From contig JANQSK010000625.1 of the NCBI GenBank assembly GCA_028284105.1, positions 1 through 5,658 on the forward strand: 5,658 bases of DNA. The letters are read 5' to 3'. How positions within the stretch are numbered: the first letter of the stretch is position 1; the number at the start of each line of letters is the position of its first letter. This document shows, piece by piece, positions 1-5,658 of this stretch. The notes under the pieces were generated by a model that saw nothing but the letters and a program-made list of their open reading frames with translations, had not been told where the DNA came from and did not search any database. This DNA comes from Anaerolineae bacterium. Its GTDB lineage: Bacteria; Chloroflexota; Anaerolineae; Promineifilales; Promineifilaceae. Both the position numbers and the translations under genes were made by a program.

Positions 1-842
1 GGGCAGTAGACCTTTGGGAGGAACATGTCAATACCATTCAGGAAACCGGGTTAAGGCTTGAAGGCGCCAGTGGGAATCGAACAGTCACTGGCATACAGGC
101 AACCACAAATGCAGTTGATGTTGGGAATTGCGATTTATACATTATTGCTACCAAAGCGTCTGGAGTGGAGGCAGGTGCCAAAGCAATTGCGCCCAACATT
201 CATCCCGATTCCCTGGTGATCACCATCCAAAACGGGCTAGGAGCTGGTGAACGAATTGCGCAATATATGCCAGTTGAAAATGTTCTTCTCGGCGTTGCAG
301 CAGGATTTGGTGCTTCGATGAAGGGGCCTGGGCATGCTCATCATAATGCCATGAATTTGATACGGCTGGGCGAGATGCAAGGGGGAATGAGTAATCGACT
401 CGAAAAAATAACGGCCGTTTGGCAAGATGCCGGTTTTGCTACAAAAGCATTTGAAGATATCAATCAGCTTATTTGGGAAAAATATCTTTGCAACATCACA
501 ACGGCTGGCCCATGTACTTTGTTTGATTGCACACTTAGTGAACTCCAAGCACATTCTGCCCACTGGCAAATTGCGCTGGGTTGTGCCATGGAAGCATACC
601 AATTAGGAAAGGCGATGAATATCAACTTTTCATTTGATGATCCAATCGCATACGTCACTGAGTTTGTCGAGCGGATGCCAAAAGCCAAGCCTTCAATGCT
701 GCACGACCATTATGCCAAAAGACGGTCTGAAATTGATGCCATAAACGGGATGGCTGTCACACTTGGAAAGCGTCTAAACATGCCAACACCCTACAACGAC
801 GTCGTAACGGCCGTTATTCGTCAACGAGAAGAAGCATTCTAA
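1..842 (+). CDS. Ketopantoate reductase (ApbA/PanE) family oxidoreductase, 5'-partial
   Basis: The reading frame is open from position 3 (first full codon GCA) to a TAA at 840-842, giving 279 visible residues. Family members are usually about 300 residues, so roughly 25-30 N-terminal residues, including the Rossmann GxGxxG motif, lie outside the window. The GTG at 163-165 is an internal valine codon, not a start. Family hallmarks are present. They are a WEEHV segment near residue 5, IIATKA with Lys51, the QNGLG motif with Asn77, IWEKYLCN with Lys160 (catalytic-lysine position) and RRSEIDAINGM with Glu243 (substrate-binding glutamate position). All expected active-site positions seem intact. 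The family reduces 2-oxo acids such as 2-dehydropantoate with NADPH in the cytoplasm. The next gene, 17 bp downstream, encodes an FAH-family enzyme. I therefore infer a role in catabolism of an organic or aromatic acid rather than pantothenate synthesis, and give no panE symbol. The family call is firm; the substrate is unknown. Confidence 0.93.
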   Translation, partial: AVDLWEEHVNTIQETGLRLEGASGNRTVTGIQATTNAVDVGNCDLYIIATKASGVEAGAKAIAPNIHPDSLVITIQNGLGAGERIAQYMPVENVLLGVAAGFGASMKGPGHAHHNAMNLIRLGEMQGGMSNRLEKITAVWQDAGFATKAFEDINQLIWEKYLCNITTAGPCTLFDCTLSELQAHSAHWQIALGCAMEAYQLGKAMNINFSFDDPIAYVTEFVERMPKAKPSMLHDHYAKRRSEIDAINGMAVTLGKRLNMPTPYNDVVTAVIRQREEAF

Positions 843-849
843 ACACCAT

Positions 850-853
850 AGGA
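850..853 (+). promoter_or_regulatory. Ribosome binding site of the FAH-family gene
   Basis: AGGA lies six bases before the ATG at 860. It supports this ATG as the start. The nearby ATG at 855 is followed after one codon by TGA, so it cannot be the start. The site falls in the 17-bp gap after the stop of the upstream gene, consistent with translation from a shared mRNA. Confidence 0.6.
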
Positions 854-859
854 AATGAC

Positions 860-1708
860 ATGAAGATTGCCACGTTTATTGATAAAAACATCATGCGATA
901 TGGAGCAGTAGAAAATAACCACATCGTTGCTGTACGTAACGAATTCCAGAATAGTTATCCTTCTGTTAAAGATGTGCTGGCATCCGATGCTCTCACTCAG
1001 TTCAAACAGGAAATAAAACAAAGTGACGAGCGATACGCATTAGATACAGTTGAACTCTTGCCCCCTATTCACAATCCTGACCGGATTTTTTGTGTTGGAA
1101 TCAACTATCCGAAACGGTATCCGATTGACAATACGCCTATGCCACCACCTGAAAATATCATCCTTTTCGCCAAGATTGACGGTACGCTCATTGGCCATGG
1201 CACTCCCTTAGAAATGCCCCAAGGCGAAGCGGCAAACACGTTTGATTACGAAGGGGAAATTGTTGTCGTCATTGGGAAAAACGGCCGTTTTATTCCCCAA
1301 GAAGAAGCCATGTCATTCATCGCTGGATATACCATCATGAATGACGGGTCCGTTCGGGGTTGGCAAAAGCATAGTGTTCACGCGGGCAAAAACTTTGCAA
1401 ATTCTGGGGGGTGTGGTCCTTGGATGGTTACGGCCGATAAAATTGCAGACCCTTTCAAAATAACATTAAAGACTCGGCTCAATGGGGATGAAGTTCAAAA
1501 CACGGTTGCTTCAGAAATGATTTTTCAGATACCAGAACTCATCTCTTACATTTCACACACCATCGATTTGAGACCTGGAGATTTAATTGCGACGGGTTCC
1601 CCAGAAGGCTCAGGAGGCAGTAGACAACCACAACGATTTCTTAAAAAAGGGGATGAATTAGAAATTGAGGTGTCTGATGTTGGCATACTCAAGAATTACG
1701 TGAAATAA
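860..1708 (+). CDS. Fumarylacetoacetate hydrolase (FAH) family protein
   Basis: This complete 282-residue protein starts at ATG 860 and ends with TAA at 1706-1708. The length is typical of single-domain bacterial FAH-family enzymes with a short N-terminal domain. The N-terminus MKIATF and the IFCVGINYP segment (residues 76-84) match the family pattern. The divalent-metal ligands are visible as Glu131 and Glu133 in FDYEGEIVVVIG and Asp162 in MNDGSVRGWQ. Lys177 in AGKNF is the conserved active-site lysine position. The motifs SGGCGPWMVTAD (182-193), TRLNGDEVQ (205-213) and RPGDLIATGSPEGSG (238-252) complete the core. Known members hydrolyse, decarboxylate or isomerise C-C bonds in acylpyruvates, oxo-dicarboxylates and ring-cleavage products, in the cytoplasm and with Mg2+ or Mn2+. 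The substrate cannot be told from sequence. It probably acts in one pathway with the upstream reductase-family gene. No odd truncations are seen. Confidence 0.94.
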   Translation: MKIATFIDKNIMRYGAVENNHIVAVRNEFQNSYPSVKDVLASDALTQFKQEIKQSDERYALDTVELLPPIHNPDRIFCVGINYPKRYPIDNTPMPPPENIILFAKIDGTLIGHGTPLEMPQGEAANTFDYEGEIVVVIGKNGRFIPQEEAMSFIAGYTIMNDGSVRGWQKHSVHAGKNFANSGGCGPWMVTADKIADPFKITLKTRLNGDEVQNTVASEMIFQIPELISYISHTIDLRPGDLIATGSPEGSGGSRQPQRFLKKGDELEIEVSDVGILKNYVK

Positions 1709-1738
1709 AAAAAGCAGGGACAATGCGAGCATTGTCCC
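1704..1738 (-). terminator. Intrinsic terminator of the reverse-strand peptidase/RTX gene
   Basis: A perfect inverted repeat, GGGACAATG at 1717-1725 and CATTGTCCC at 1730-1738, encloses the tetraloop CGAG. Read on the reverse strand, the stem is followed three bases later by seven consecutive T (1713 to 1707) and more T beyond, which is the layout of a Rho-independent terminator. The stem begins 37 bases after the reverse gene's stop codon. On the forward strand the hairpin is followed by CACTAAATCGG with no T run. It would therefore be a poor terminator for the FAH gene, although the stem could still protect that mRNA's 3' end. The T-tract overlaps the FAH stop codon on the opposite strand. 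Confidence 0.85.
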
Positions 1739-1775
1739 CACTAAATCGGACTACATCAGTGAAGTGAATAAATGA

Positions 1776-4700
1776 TTAATTATTGATTTTAGTCCACCAA
1801 TGTTTGTTTTGAGCACCAGCATTGACAATTTGTTCACACGCTTCAGTTGTGTCGATGCCAGAGCCGCCATTACAGACGTCCACATCGTCACCCCCGTTTA
1901 GCGTATCATTGCCATTTTGACCGAGAAGTTCGTCATTACCTGCGCCGCCGAAAATAGTGTCATCACCGGCTTGACCACCTAAGTAATCATCACCATCGCC
2001 ACCATCAATGAGGTCGATACCGTAACCACCTAACACGCGGTCTTTACCATCATTACCTTCGAGAATGTCATCACCTGCATTACCATCAACGTAGTCATTG
2101 TCGGGACCACCAAAGAGTTGGTCGTTCCCTTGCTGACCGACAATTGAGTCGTTTCCGGCTTCACCAAAGGCAATGTCGTCACCGCTACCTGTATTGATTT
2201 GATCGTGACCTTCACCACCTACAATACAGTCGTTACCAGCACGGCCGAATATGCGGTCATTTCCACCAAGACCAAAGATAACGTCATCACCGTTGGTTCC
2301 AAATATCAAGTCATTATATTCAGTACCGTAAATAACATTGACACCAGGTGCATTTGGATCACAAGTCAGTTCATCTGGGACTTCAACAACGGTCACAGTC
2401 ACTGTGGCTGTATCTTGGCCATCATTTCCATCATCAACAGTGTAATCAAATGTATCCACACCCACGAAGTCTGTGTCTGGTGTATATGTGACCGTGTTAT
2501 CTTCATTGATAACGGCCGTTCCGTTAGCTGGGTCGGTTACGGAGATAACGGTCAGCCCATCTTCGTCTGGATCTGAATCGTTATCGAGGACATCAATAAC
2601 AACGGCCGTATTTTCATCTGTTGTCGCGTCATCGTCGACTGCAATCGGATCACCATTTGGTGTACCGATAATCAACGTCGTGCTTGCAACAGATGGTAAA
2701 TAGCGTGAATCTTCAAGCGTCAACATGCCCTCTGGCAGAGGAATATCGCCACTGAAGTAAACATCAACCGTGTATTCACCAACCGGTAAATCAACCACGC
2801 CAAGTGGCGCTTGACCCACATAGTCAGTGATATTTGAAATGGCTAAGTCCCCATTATCACCAGAAATAATGAAAACGAGTGTCTTTTCGAGCAAAGGACG
2901 ATCCAACGAATCGGTGAGTGTTGCCAAAATACCACTGTCTTCACCTTCCAATACGATGGCTGGATCAGGATCAAGCATCAAAGTGATTACGGTCTCTTCT
3001 TTATCAATCGTGAACGGAGAAGAATCAGCCGCTGGTAAGAAGTCCGCATCTCCACCAAATGTGGCTTTAATCGCCGTATCACCTGGTGTGCCCAAAAGCG
3101 GTATGCTAACCGTAATACGGCCGTTTGCATCCGTTAAGGCTTGACGCGTTTGACCGTCAAGATTGATGCTTACCACTTTATCAACAACCGGCGAGCCATT
3201 GCTTGTTAATTCGGCCGTGACATCGATTTCGTCACCGAAGTCACCAGCAGTTGGGGCTGAAATAATGGACAAGTCTGTATCAATCGCTGTTGGTTGAGCA
3301 GTTGGATCTGGGTCATTATCAGGCGTGTAGTAGAAACCGCCATTCGCAGCTAATGAGACACCACCAACACCATTCACGGCTTGAACAATGTAACGCATGT
3401 TGCTTGGAGTATTGCCATCAAGAGGCAAGCTACCTGTCCACAACTGCGAGTTTTCAGCATCTTGAACCAAGTCAATCGATTGCCAAAGGCCATTGAATGA
3501 ACCATCGCTACTGGTATAAGTAACCCATACCTCTTGGATTCCGGCAGATGGGTCACCTTGTACCATCACCGCAAAGTTGAGCACGCCGCCCTCTGACAGA
3601 CCTGAGATACTCAAAATTGAAGGTGGATTTGCTAAGGCCGGGACATTTTCACCAAACGTGCTGATATTGTCGCTATAGAACAAACGGAATGACATATCAT
3701 CATATTGACGCCAAATTCCGGTCGTGCTCAATGGGCCGTCAGAAACATACTGTGCTGGCGTCACAATGAGATTAGTCGCCCCACCAGCAGAATCGGTCAA
3801 TGCACCAATATAGTTCGCATCATACGTCTTTAATGGATAGAACGCCTCAGCGAGGAATGGCGCATGAACACTGCGTAATTCTGTCGTTGCTGCACCAGTT
3901 AATGGAATTAAACCTGTCGCATCAATATATTCACCACCGCGGAAACCAACCCCACGCAAAACGGTATCCGCCACGCCAACATTTTGAATGGCCAGTGGCA
4001 AGACAGGTTCAGATGTGTTCGCTACAACACCGTCATCCCCTTCAAAGTGGGTTGTTGTGATGATATTTTCAGAATCGGTTGAATCAACCAAGTCGGTTTC
4101 TACAGGAGTCAATCCAAATGGAATGGTAACGTCAGCATATTCAAGCCCTAAAGTCAAACCAGGATTGGTGCCGTATGGCGTTGTGCTACCCACGATTGAA
4201 TCATTGCTCAAATCTGGGTCGCGACCTTCGGGCATATCGATGCTCATCATTGGGAAGCCATATAGGGCGACTTCAAGTAATGATTTTTCGTGCAACGGCC
4301 GTAACTCTGGCGTATTTGCTAGATAGACATTCTTCGCTTCAACAAGCGCCTTACCAATTGAGACAGGACCCGAGCCCGCACGCAATTGTAGGGCAAAATC
4401 ACGATAGAGACGTTCATTGTATTCAATAAACTCAGTGTCTCCATATTGATAACCTGTACCCGCAATCAAAGTAGACCCTTTTTGTGCAAAAGCTTGGGCC
4501 CAGTCAGGTTCTACAGTGAAATTTGGAATACCGTGCTCATTAACTGTGTTGTAACCAGAGTGGCAACCTGTGCTGAAGACTAGCACATTGGTTAAATCAA
4601 CGGTCGATTCAGCCAATTCAGAGGCCAACATACGGGTTGAGTAATCAGCAGCCAAAGCACTGAATGCGCTAAAGTGACCCGCTAAATAAACAACGTCATG

Positions 4701-5658
4701 GCGCTGTGTAAGGAATTCATTTCGTAAATCATCTGCGTCCCAAAGTAATGGGTTATCTGAATCCATCGGTGATACCGATTGTGGGGTAATCAATGTGTTC
4801 GCTGCATTTCCAATACCGCGTTCCAGTTCAACCTGAACTGCTTCAGCTGCATCTTCCAAGAAGTCATATCCTGTAATAAATGAGCTTTGCGGTGTTGGCA
4901 TGAGACCATTGGTGGCTTCATATGCAGCAATCATGTTTAAAATGTCAGTCGGTGTTTCAACCAAACGACCTACTGCCAATTCAGGCAATGTTAACGTATC
5001 ACTACGAAGTGAAAGTTCTACCTTTGAGCCATATCGATCCTGACCCAAAACATACCCTAATCGCAAGCTCGCTTGTGAGGCGGTGTCATCAGCAACTGGA
5101 GGAACATAGTTGCTTTCATTTGCCAACAACGCTTGGTCAGGGTGGCGATAGAAAGGAATAACGTTGTCATTACCGATGATGACAATATATTCTAGAGGGT
5201 TCAGTTCCCAGTAACTATCAATAATTGATTTAATATCATCCGCCAGAACGTTCTTCGCATGTGGACAATCAAATGCGATATCTGCTAGGGCATTGGCATC
5301 GACGATGCGTTGATCTTGGTCAAGTTCAACAACAACACCTTGAACGTCAGCACGAGCCGCGAAGCTCGCAATGGCAGCTTCCAAATCAGCTTGTTCTGTA
5401 TCGCTACCCGACATTCTTGAGATATCTGTCAAAATAATAGTGCGATATCCACCTGCATTAGCGACTGTATCAAATGGTAATGCAGAAGGTACAAATCCCG
5501 CACATCCACCAGCCTGAACGGCGACGTCTAAAGTAAAGTCATCATTTGGTGAGAATGCACCATAGCGACCGCGTACTCGAATGTAGAAATCGCCACTGTT
5601 ACTCCAGCTACGCACGCTAATGTTTTCATCCGCTGTCCCTTCTAATGCAGATAAACCA
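1776..5658 (-). CDS. Large secreted-type multidomain protein: gingipain-like (C25) peptidase, Ig/cadherin-like domains, RTX repeats; 5'-partial
   Basis: The frame is open from the right edge (first full codon GGT at 5657-5655) to TAA at 1778-1776, giving 1293 visible residues. The GTG at 5615 is mid-domain and not a credible start, so the true N-terminus, including any signal peptide, lies outside the window. Domains by visible residue are as follows. Residues 1-45 are the end of a beta-rich domain (FYIRVRGRYGAFSP). Residues 71-474 are a C25/clan CD peptidase-like domain with His328 and Cys365. Residues 489-677 are unassigned and beta-rich. Residues 678-778 look Ig-like, with an IVQAVNG motif. 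Residues 794-999 hold two Ig-like domains, and 1004-1094 a cadherin-like/Big_9-type domain. Residues 1111-1272 are 18 RTX nonapeptides, followed by a 21-residue tail. I infer an extracellular or surface Ca2+-dependent protein, possibly a protease. No membrane segment, LPXTG motif or other anchor is visible. The gene converges on the two forward genes and is unlikely to be functionally linked to them. Domain calls are by eye; the catalytic activity is unproven. Confidence 0.92.
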   Translation of the reverse strand, partial: GLSALEGTADENISVRSWSNSGDFYIRVRGRYGAFSPNDDFTLDVAVQAGGCAGFVPSALPFDTVANAGGYRTIILTDISRMSGSDTEQADLEAAIASFAARADVQGVVVELDQDQRIVDANALADIAFDCPHAKNVLADDIKSIIDSYWELNPLEYIVIIGNDNVIPFYRHPDQALLANESNYVPPVADDTASQASLRLGYVLGQDRYGSKVELSLRSDTLTLPELAVGRLVETPTDILNMIAAYEATNGLMPTPQSSFITGYDFLEDAAEAVQVELERGIGNAANTLITPQSVSPMDSDNPLLWDADDLRNEFLTQRHDVVYLAGHFSAFSALAADYSTRMLASELAESTVDLTNVLVFSTGCHSGYNTVNEHGIPNFTVEPDWAQAFAQKGSTLIAGTGYQYGDTEFIEYNERLYRDFALQLRAGSGPVSIGKALVEAKNVYLANTPELRPLHEKSLLEVALYGFPMMSIDMPEGRDPDLSNDSIVGSTTPYGTNPGLTLGLEYADVTIPFGLTPVETDLVDSTDSENIITTTHFEGDDGVVANTSEPVLPLAIQNVGVADTVLRGVGFRGGEYIDATGLIPLTGAATTELRSVHAPFLAEAFYPLKTYDANYIGALTDSAGGATNLIVTPAQYVSDGPLSTTGIWRQYDDMSFRLFYSDNISTFGENVPALANPPSILSISGLSEGGVLNFAVMVQGDPSAGIQEVWVTYTSSDGSFNGLWQSIDLVQDAENSQLWTGSLPLDGNTPSNMRYIVQAVNGVGGVSLAANGGFYYTPDNDPDPTAQPTAIDTDLSIISAPTAGDFGDEIDVTAELTSNGSPVVDKVVSINLDGQTRQALTDANGRITVSIPLLGTPGDTAIKATFGGDADFLPAADSSPFTIDKEETVITLMLDPDPAIVLEGEDSGILATLTDSLDRPLLEKTLVFIISGDNGDLAISNITDYVGQAPLGVVDLPVGEYTVDVYFSGDIPLPEGMLTLEDSRYLPSVASTTLIIGTPNGDPIAVDDDATTDENTAVVIDVLDNDSDPDEDGLTVISVTDPANGTAVINEDNTVTYTPDTDFVGVDTFDYTVDDGNDGQDTATVTVTVVEVPDELTCDPNAPGVNVIYGTEYNDLIFGTNGDDVIFGLGGNDRIFGRAGNDCIVGGEGHDQINTGSGDDIAFGEAGNDSIVGQQGNDQLFGGPDNDYVDGNAGDDILEGNDGKDRVLGGYGIDLIDGGDGDDYLGGQAGDDTIFGGAGNDELLGQNGNDTLNGGDDVDVCNGGSGIDTTEACEQIVNAGAQNKHWWTKINN
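1842..2327 (-). repeat. 18 tandem RTX nonapeptide repeats (27-bp units)
   Basis: Visible residues 1111-1272 split without gaps into 18 units of nine residues, following the pattern GGxGxDxhx. Examples are GLGGNDRIF, GRAGNDCIV, GEAGNDSIV, GGAGNDELL and GGSGIDTTE. The sixth unit (TGSGDDIAF) replaces its first Gly with Thr. The ninth and seventeenth (GGPDNDYVD, GGDDVDVCN) replace the third conserved Gly with Asp. RTX arrays fold into a Ca2+-bound parallel beta roll outside the cell. The DNA units have diverged, so the periodicity is clear only in the protein. Cysteines flank and punctuate the array: Cys1099 before it, Cys1144 in unit 4, Cys1262 in unit 17 and Cys1274 just after it. Confidence 0.95.
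2376..2648 (-). other. Cadherin-like / Big_9-type extracellular domain
   Basis: Visible residues 1004-1094 match the well-known bacterial tandem-cadherin/Big_9 signature. PIAVDDDATTDENTAVV leads into VLDNDSDPDEDGLTV, then ANGTAVINEDNTVTYTPD, then FVGVDTFDYTVDDG and a final strand TATVTVTV. The acidic DNDSDPDEDG loop is the usual Ca2+-binding site. A single copy is present here, although such domains often occur in series. It ends just before the Cys-containing lead-in (LTCDPNAPG) to the RTX array. Confidence 0.85.
2661..3278 (-). other. Two tandem bacterial Ig-like domains
   Basis: Visible residues 794-885 and 886-999 form two beta-sandwich units. The first has GDEIDVTAELTSNGSPV, then KVVSINLDGQ, LTDANGRITVSI and IKATFGGDADFLPA. 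This is the classic pattern of adhesin or invasin-like Ig domains, where a 'T-DANGR' turn is followed by a '-A-F-GD--Y/FLP' end. The second repeats the scheme (ETVITLML, SGILATLTDSLDRPL, TVDVYFSGD, DSRYLPSVASTTL). They likely act as extracellular spacers between the peptidase and the C-terminal Ca2+-binding repeats. Confidence 0.7.
3323..3626 (-). other. Ig-like domain following the unassigned segment
   Basis: Visible residues 678-778 show a beta-sandwich pattern with alternating hydrophobic strands: PPSILSISGLSEGG, VLNFAVMVQGD, IQEVWVTYTSSDG, LWTGSLPL and MRYIVQAVNGVGGVSLAANG. The order of strands, and the tryptophan in the fourth one, fit a fibronectin- or Ig-like fold in extracellular proteins. 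It ends in an Asp/Pro-rich linker (TPDNDPDP). The role is probably as a spacer or for binding. The assignment is from pattern only. Confidence 0.5.
3627..4193 (-). other. Unassigned beta-rich segment of the large protein
   Basis: Visible residues 489-677 link the peptidase domain to the first Ig-like domain. The stretch is rich in Thr, Val, Gly and Asp and has no cysteines, low-complexity runs or membrane segments. Recognisable local features are HFEGDDGV near residues 537-544, a GVGFRGGEY turn near 569-577 and a tryptophan-tyrosine segment GIWRQYDDMSFRLFYSD near 647-663. I do not recognise a named family. It may be the C-terminal beta sandwich that often follows C25 catalytic domains, but that is inference. 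Confidence 0.4.
4236..5447 (-). other. Gingipain-like (peptidase C25, clan CD) domain
   Basis: This segment covers visible residues 71-474 of the reverse-strand protein. It opens with a beta strand (YRTIILTD) and contains several family-like stretches: EYIVIIGNDNVIPFYR (156-171), LAVGRLVETPTDI (227-239), HDVVYLAGHFSAF (320-332) and NVLVFSTGCHSGYN (357-370). In caspase-fold peptidases a His and a Cys, each at the end of a core strand, form the catalytic dyad. Here His328 (codon 4676-4674) and Cys365 (codon 4565-4563) sit in those contexts, 37 residues apart. That is close to the His-Cys spacing of about 33 recalled for gingipain R. The usual His-Gly pair is His-Phe here, preceded by Gly. A GSTLIAGTGYQYGD segment (394-407) and LLEVALYGFPMM (461-472) close the domain. 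Substrate specificity cannot be read. Confidence 0.75.

Larger units (their letters stand above)
411..4302. repeat. Dispersed palindromic octamer ACGGCCGT (7 exact, 3 near copies)
   Basis: Exact copies lie at 411-418, 807-814, 1281-1288, 2512-2519, 2602-2609, 3117-3124 and 4295-4302. Copies with one end base changed, keeping the CGGCCG core, lie at 1430-1437, 2241-2248 and 3211-3218. All seven exact copies have A or T on both sides, and four extend to AACGGCCGTT. They fall in all three genes. In codon phase they read Thr-Ala-Val (411, 807, 2512, 2602), Asn-Gly-Arg (1281, 3117) and Leu-Arg-Pro (4295), so protein constraint does not explain them. At about 46% GC I estimate by hand roughly 0.06 expected exact copies in this length. 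The function is unknown. Confidence 0.8.

Noticed and set aside
163..165. GTG as a start codon for the ketopantoate-reductase family gene
   Set aside because: The frame stays open to the left edge and the upstream residues carry family motifs (WEEHV, IIATKA), so the gene simply begins outside the window.
237..688. Reverse-strand frames inside the ketopantoate-reductase family gene
   Set aside because: The forward frame keeps all family motifs through this stretch; these are chance openings.
2..1625. Ten-base direct repeat GGCAGTAGAC at 2-11 and 1616-1625 as a possible attachment or insertion-site duplication
   Set aside because: Both copies are inside intact conserved coding sequence, with no mobile-element gene between them; most likely chance.
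1842..2327. CRISPR array or DNA satellite
   Set aside because: The 27-bp period is real but there are no constant repeats and unique spacers; every unit codes an RTX nonapeptide and the DNA is diverged.
2199..2703. Forward-strand reading frames opposite the cadherin-like and RTX region
   Set aside because: They are antisense shadows of a strongly supported protein, with no recognisable domain or ribosome binding site.
3800..4429. Forward-strand reading frames opposite the peptidase and linker region
   Set aside because: Their compositions are atypical, they overlap each other in different frames, and the opposite strand is clearly coding.
5613..5615. GTG as a start codon for the large reverse-strand gene
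   Set aside because: Fourteen further in-frame residues precede it to the window edge, it sits within a beta-strand-rich domain, and no signal peptide follows it.

Overview
The window holds two forward genes (5'-partial ketopantoate-reductase family, then a fumarylacetoacetate-hydrolase family enzyme) and, converging on them, one very large reverse-strand gene that runs off the right edge. GC content looks to be in the mid-40s percent by eye. Gene content alone does not fix the organism. The reverse-strand protein is a secreted-type, multidomain, Ca2+-binding cysteine-peptidase-like protein whose RTX array is capped by cysteines, a style I associate with Chloroflexota and other free-living environmental bacteria. 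That placement is a low-confidence inference.

Layout. Positions 1-842 carry the ketopantoate-reductase family gene, without its N-terminal NADP-binding glycine motif, which lies to the left of the window. After a 17-bp gap comes the FAH-family gene (860-1708). The tight spacing and shared direction suggest one catabolic transcript rather than a pantothenate-biosynthesis locus. A short convergent intergenic region (1709-1775) holds a perfect hairpin whose U-tract serves the reverse-strand gene and overlaps the FAH stop codon. From 1776 to the right edge the reverse strand encodes at least 1293 residues. In order these are: the end of a beta-rich domain, a gingipain-like (C25/clan CD) caspase-fold domain with a His/Cys pair, an unassigned beta-rich segment, an Ig-like domain, two more Ig-like domains, a cadherin-like/Big_9-type domain, 18 tandem RTX nonapeptides, and a short basic-aromatic tail.

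The main signal that gene annotation does not explain is a dispersed palindromic octamer, ACGGCCGT. It occurs exactly seven times, plus three times with one end base changed. It lies in all three genes and in all three codon phases, which suggests selection or bias at the DNA level, similar in kind to the cyanobacterial HIP1 octamer but with a different sequence.
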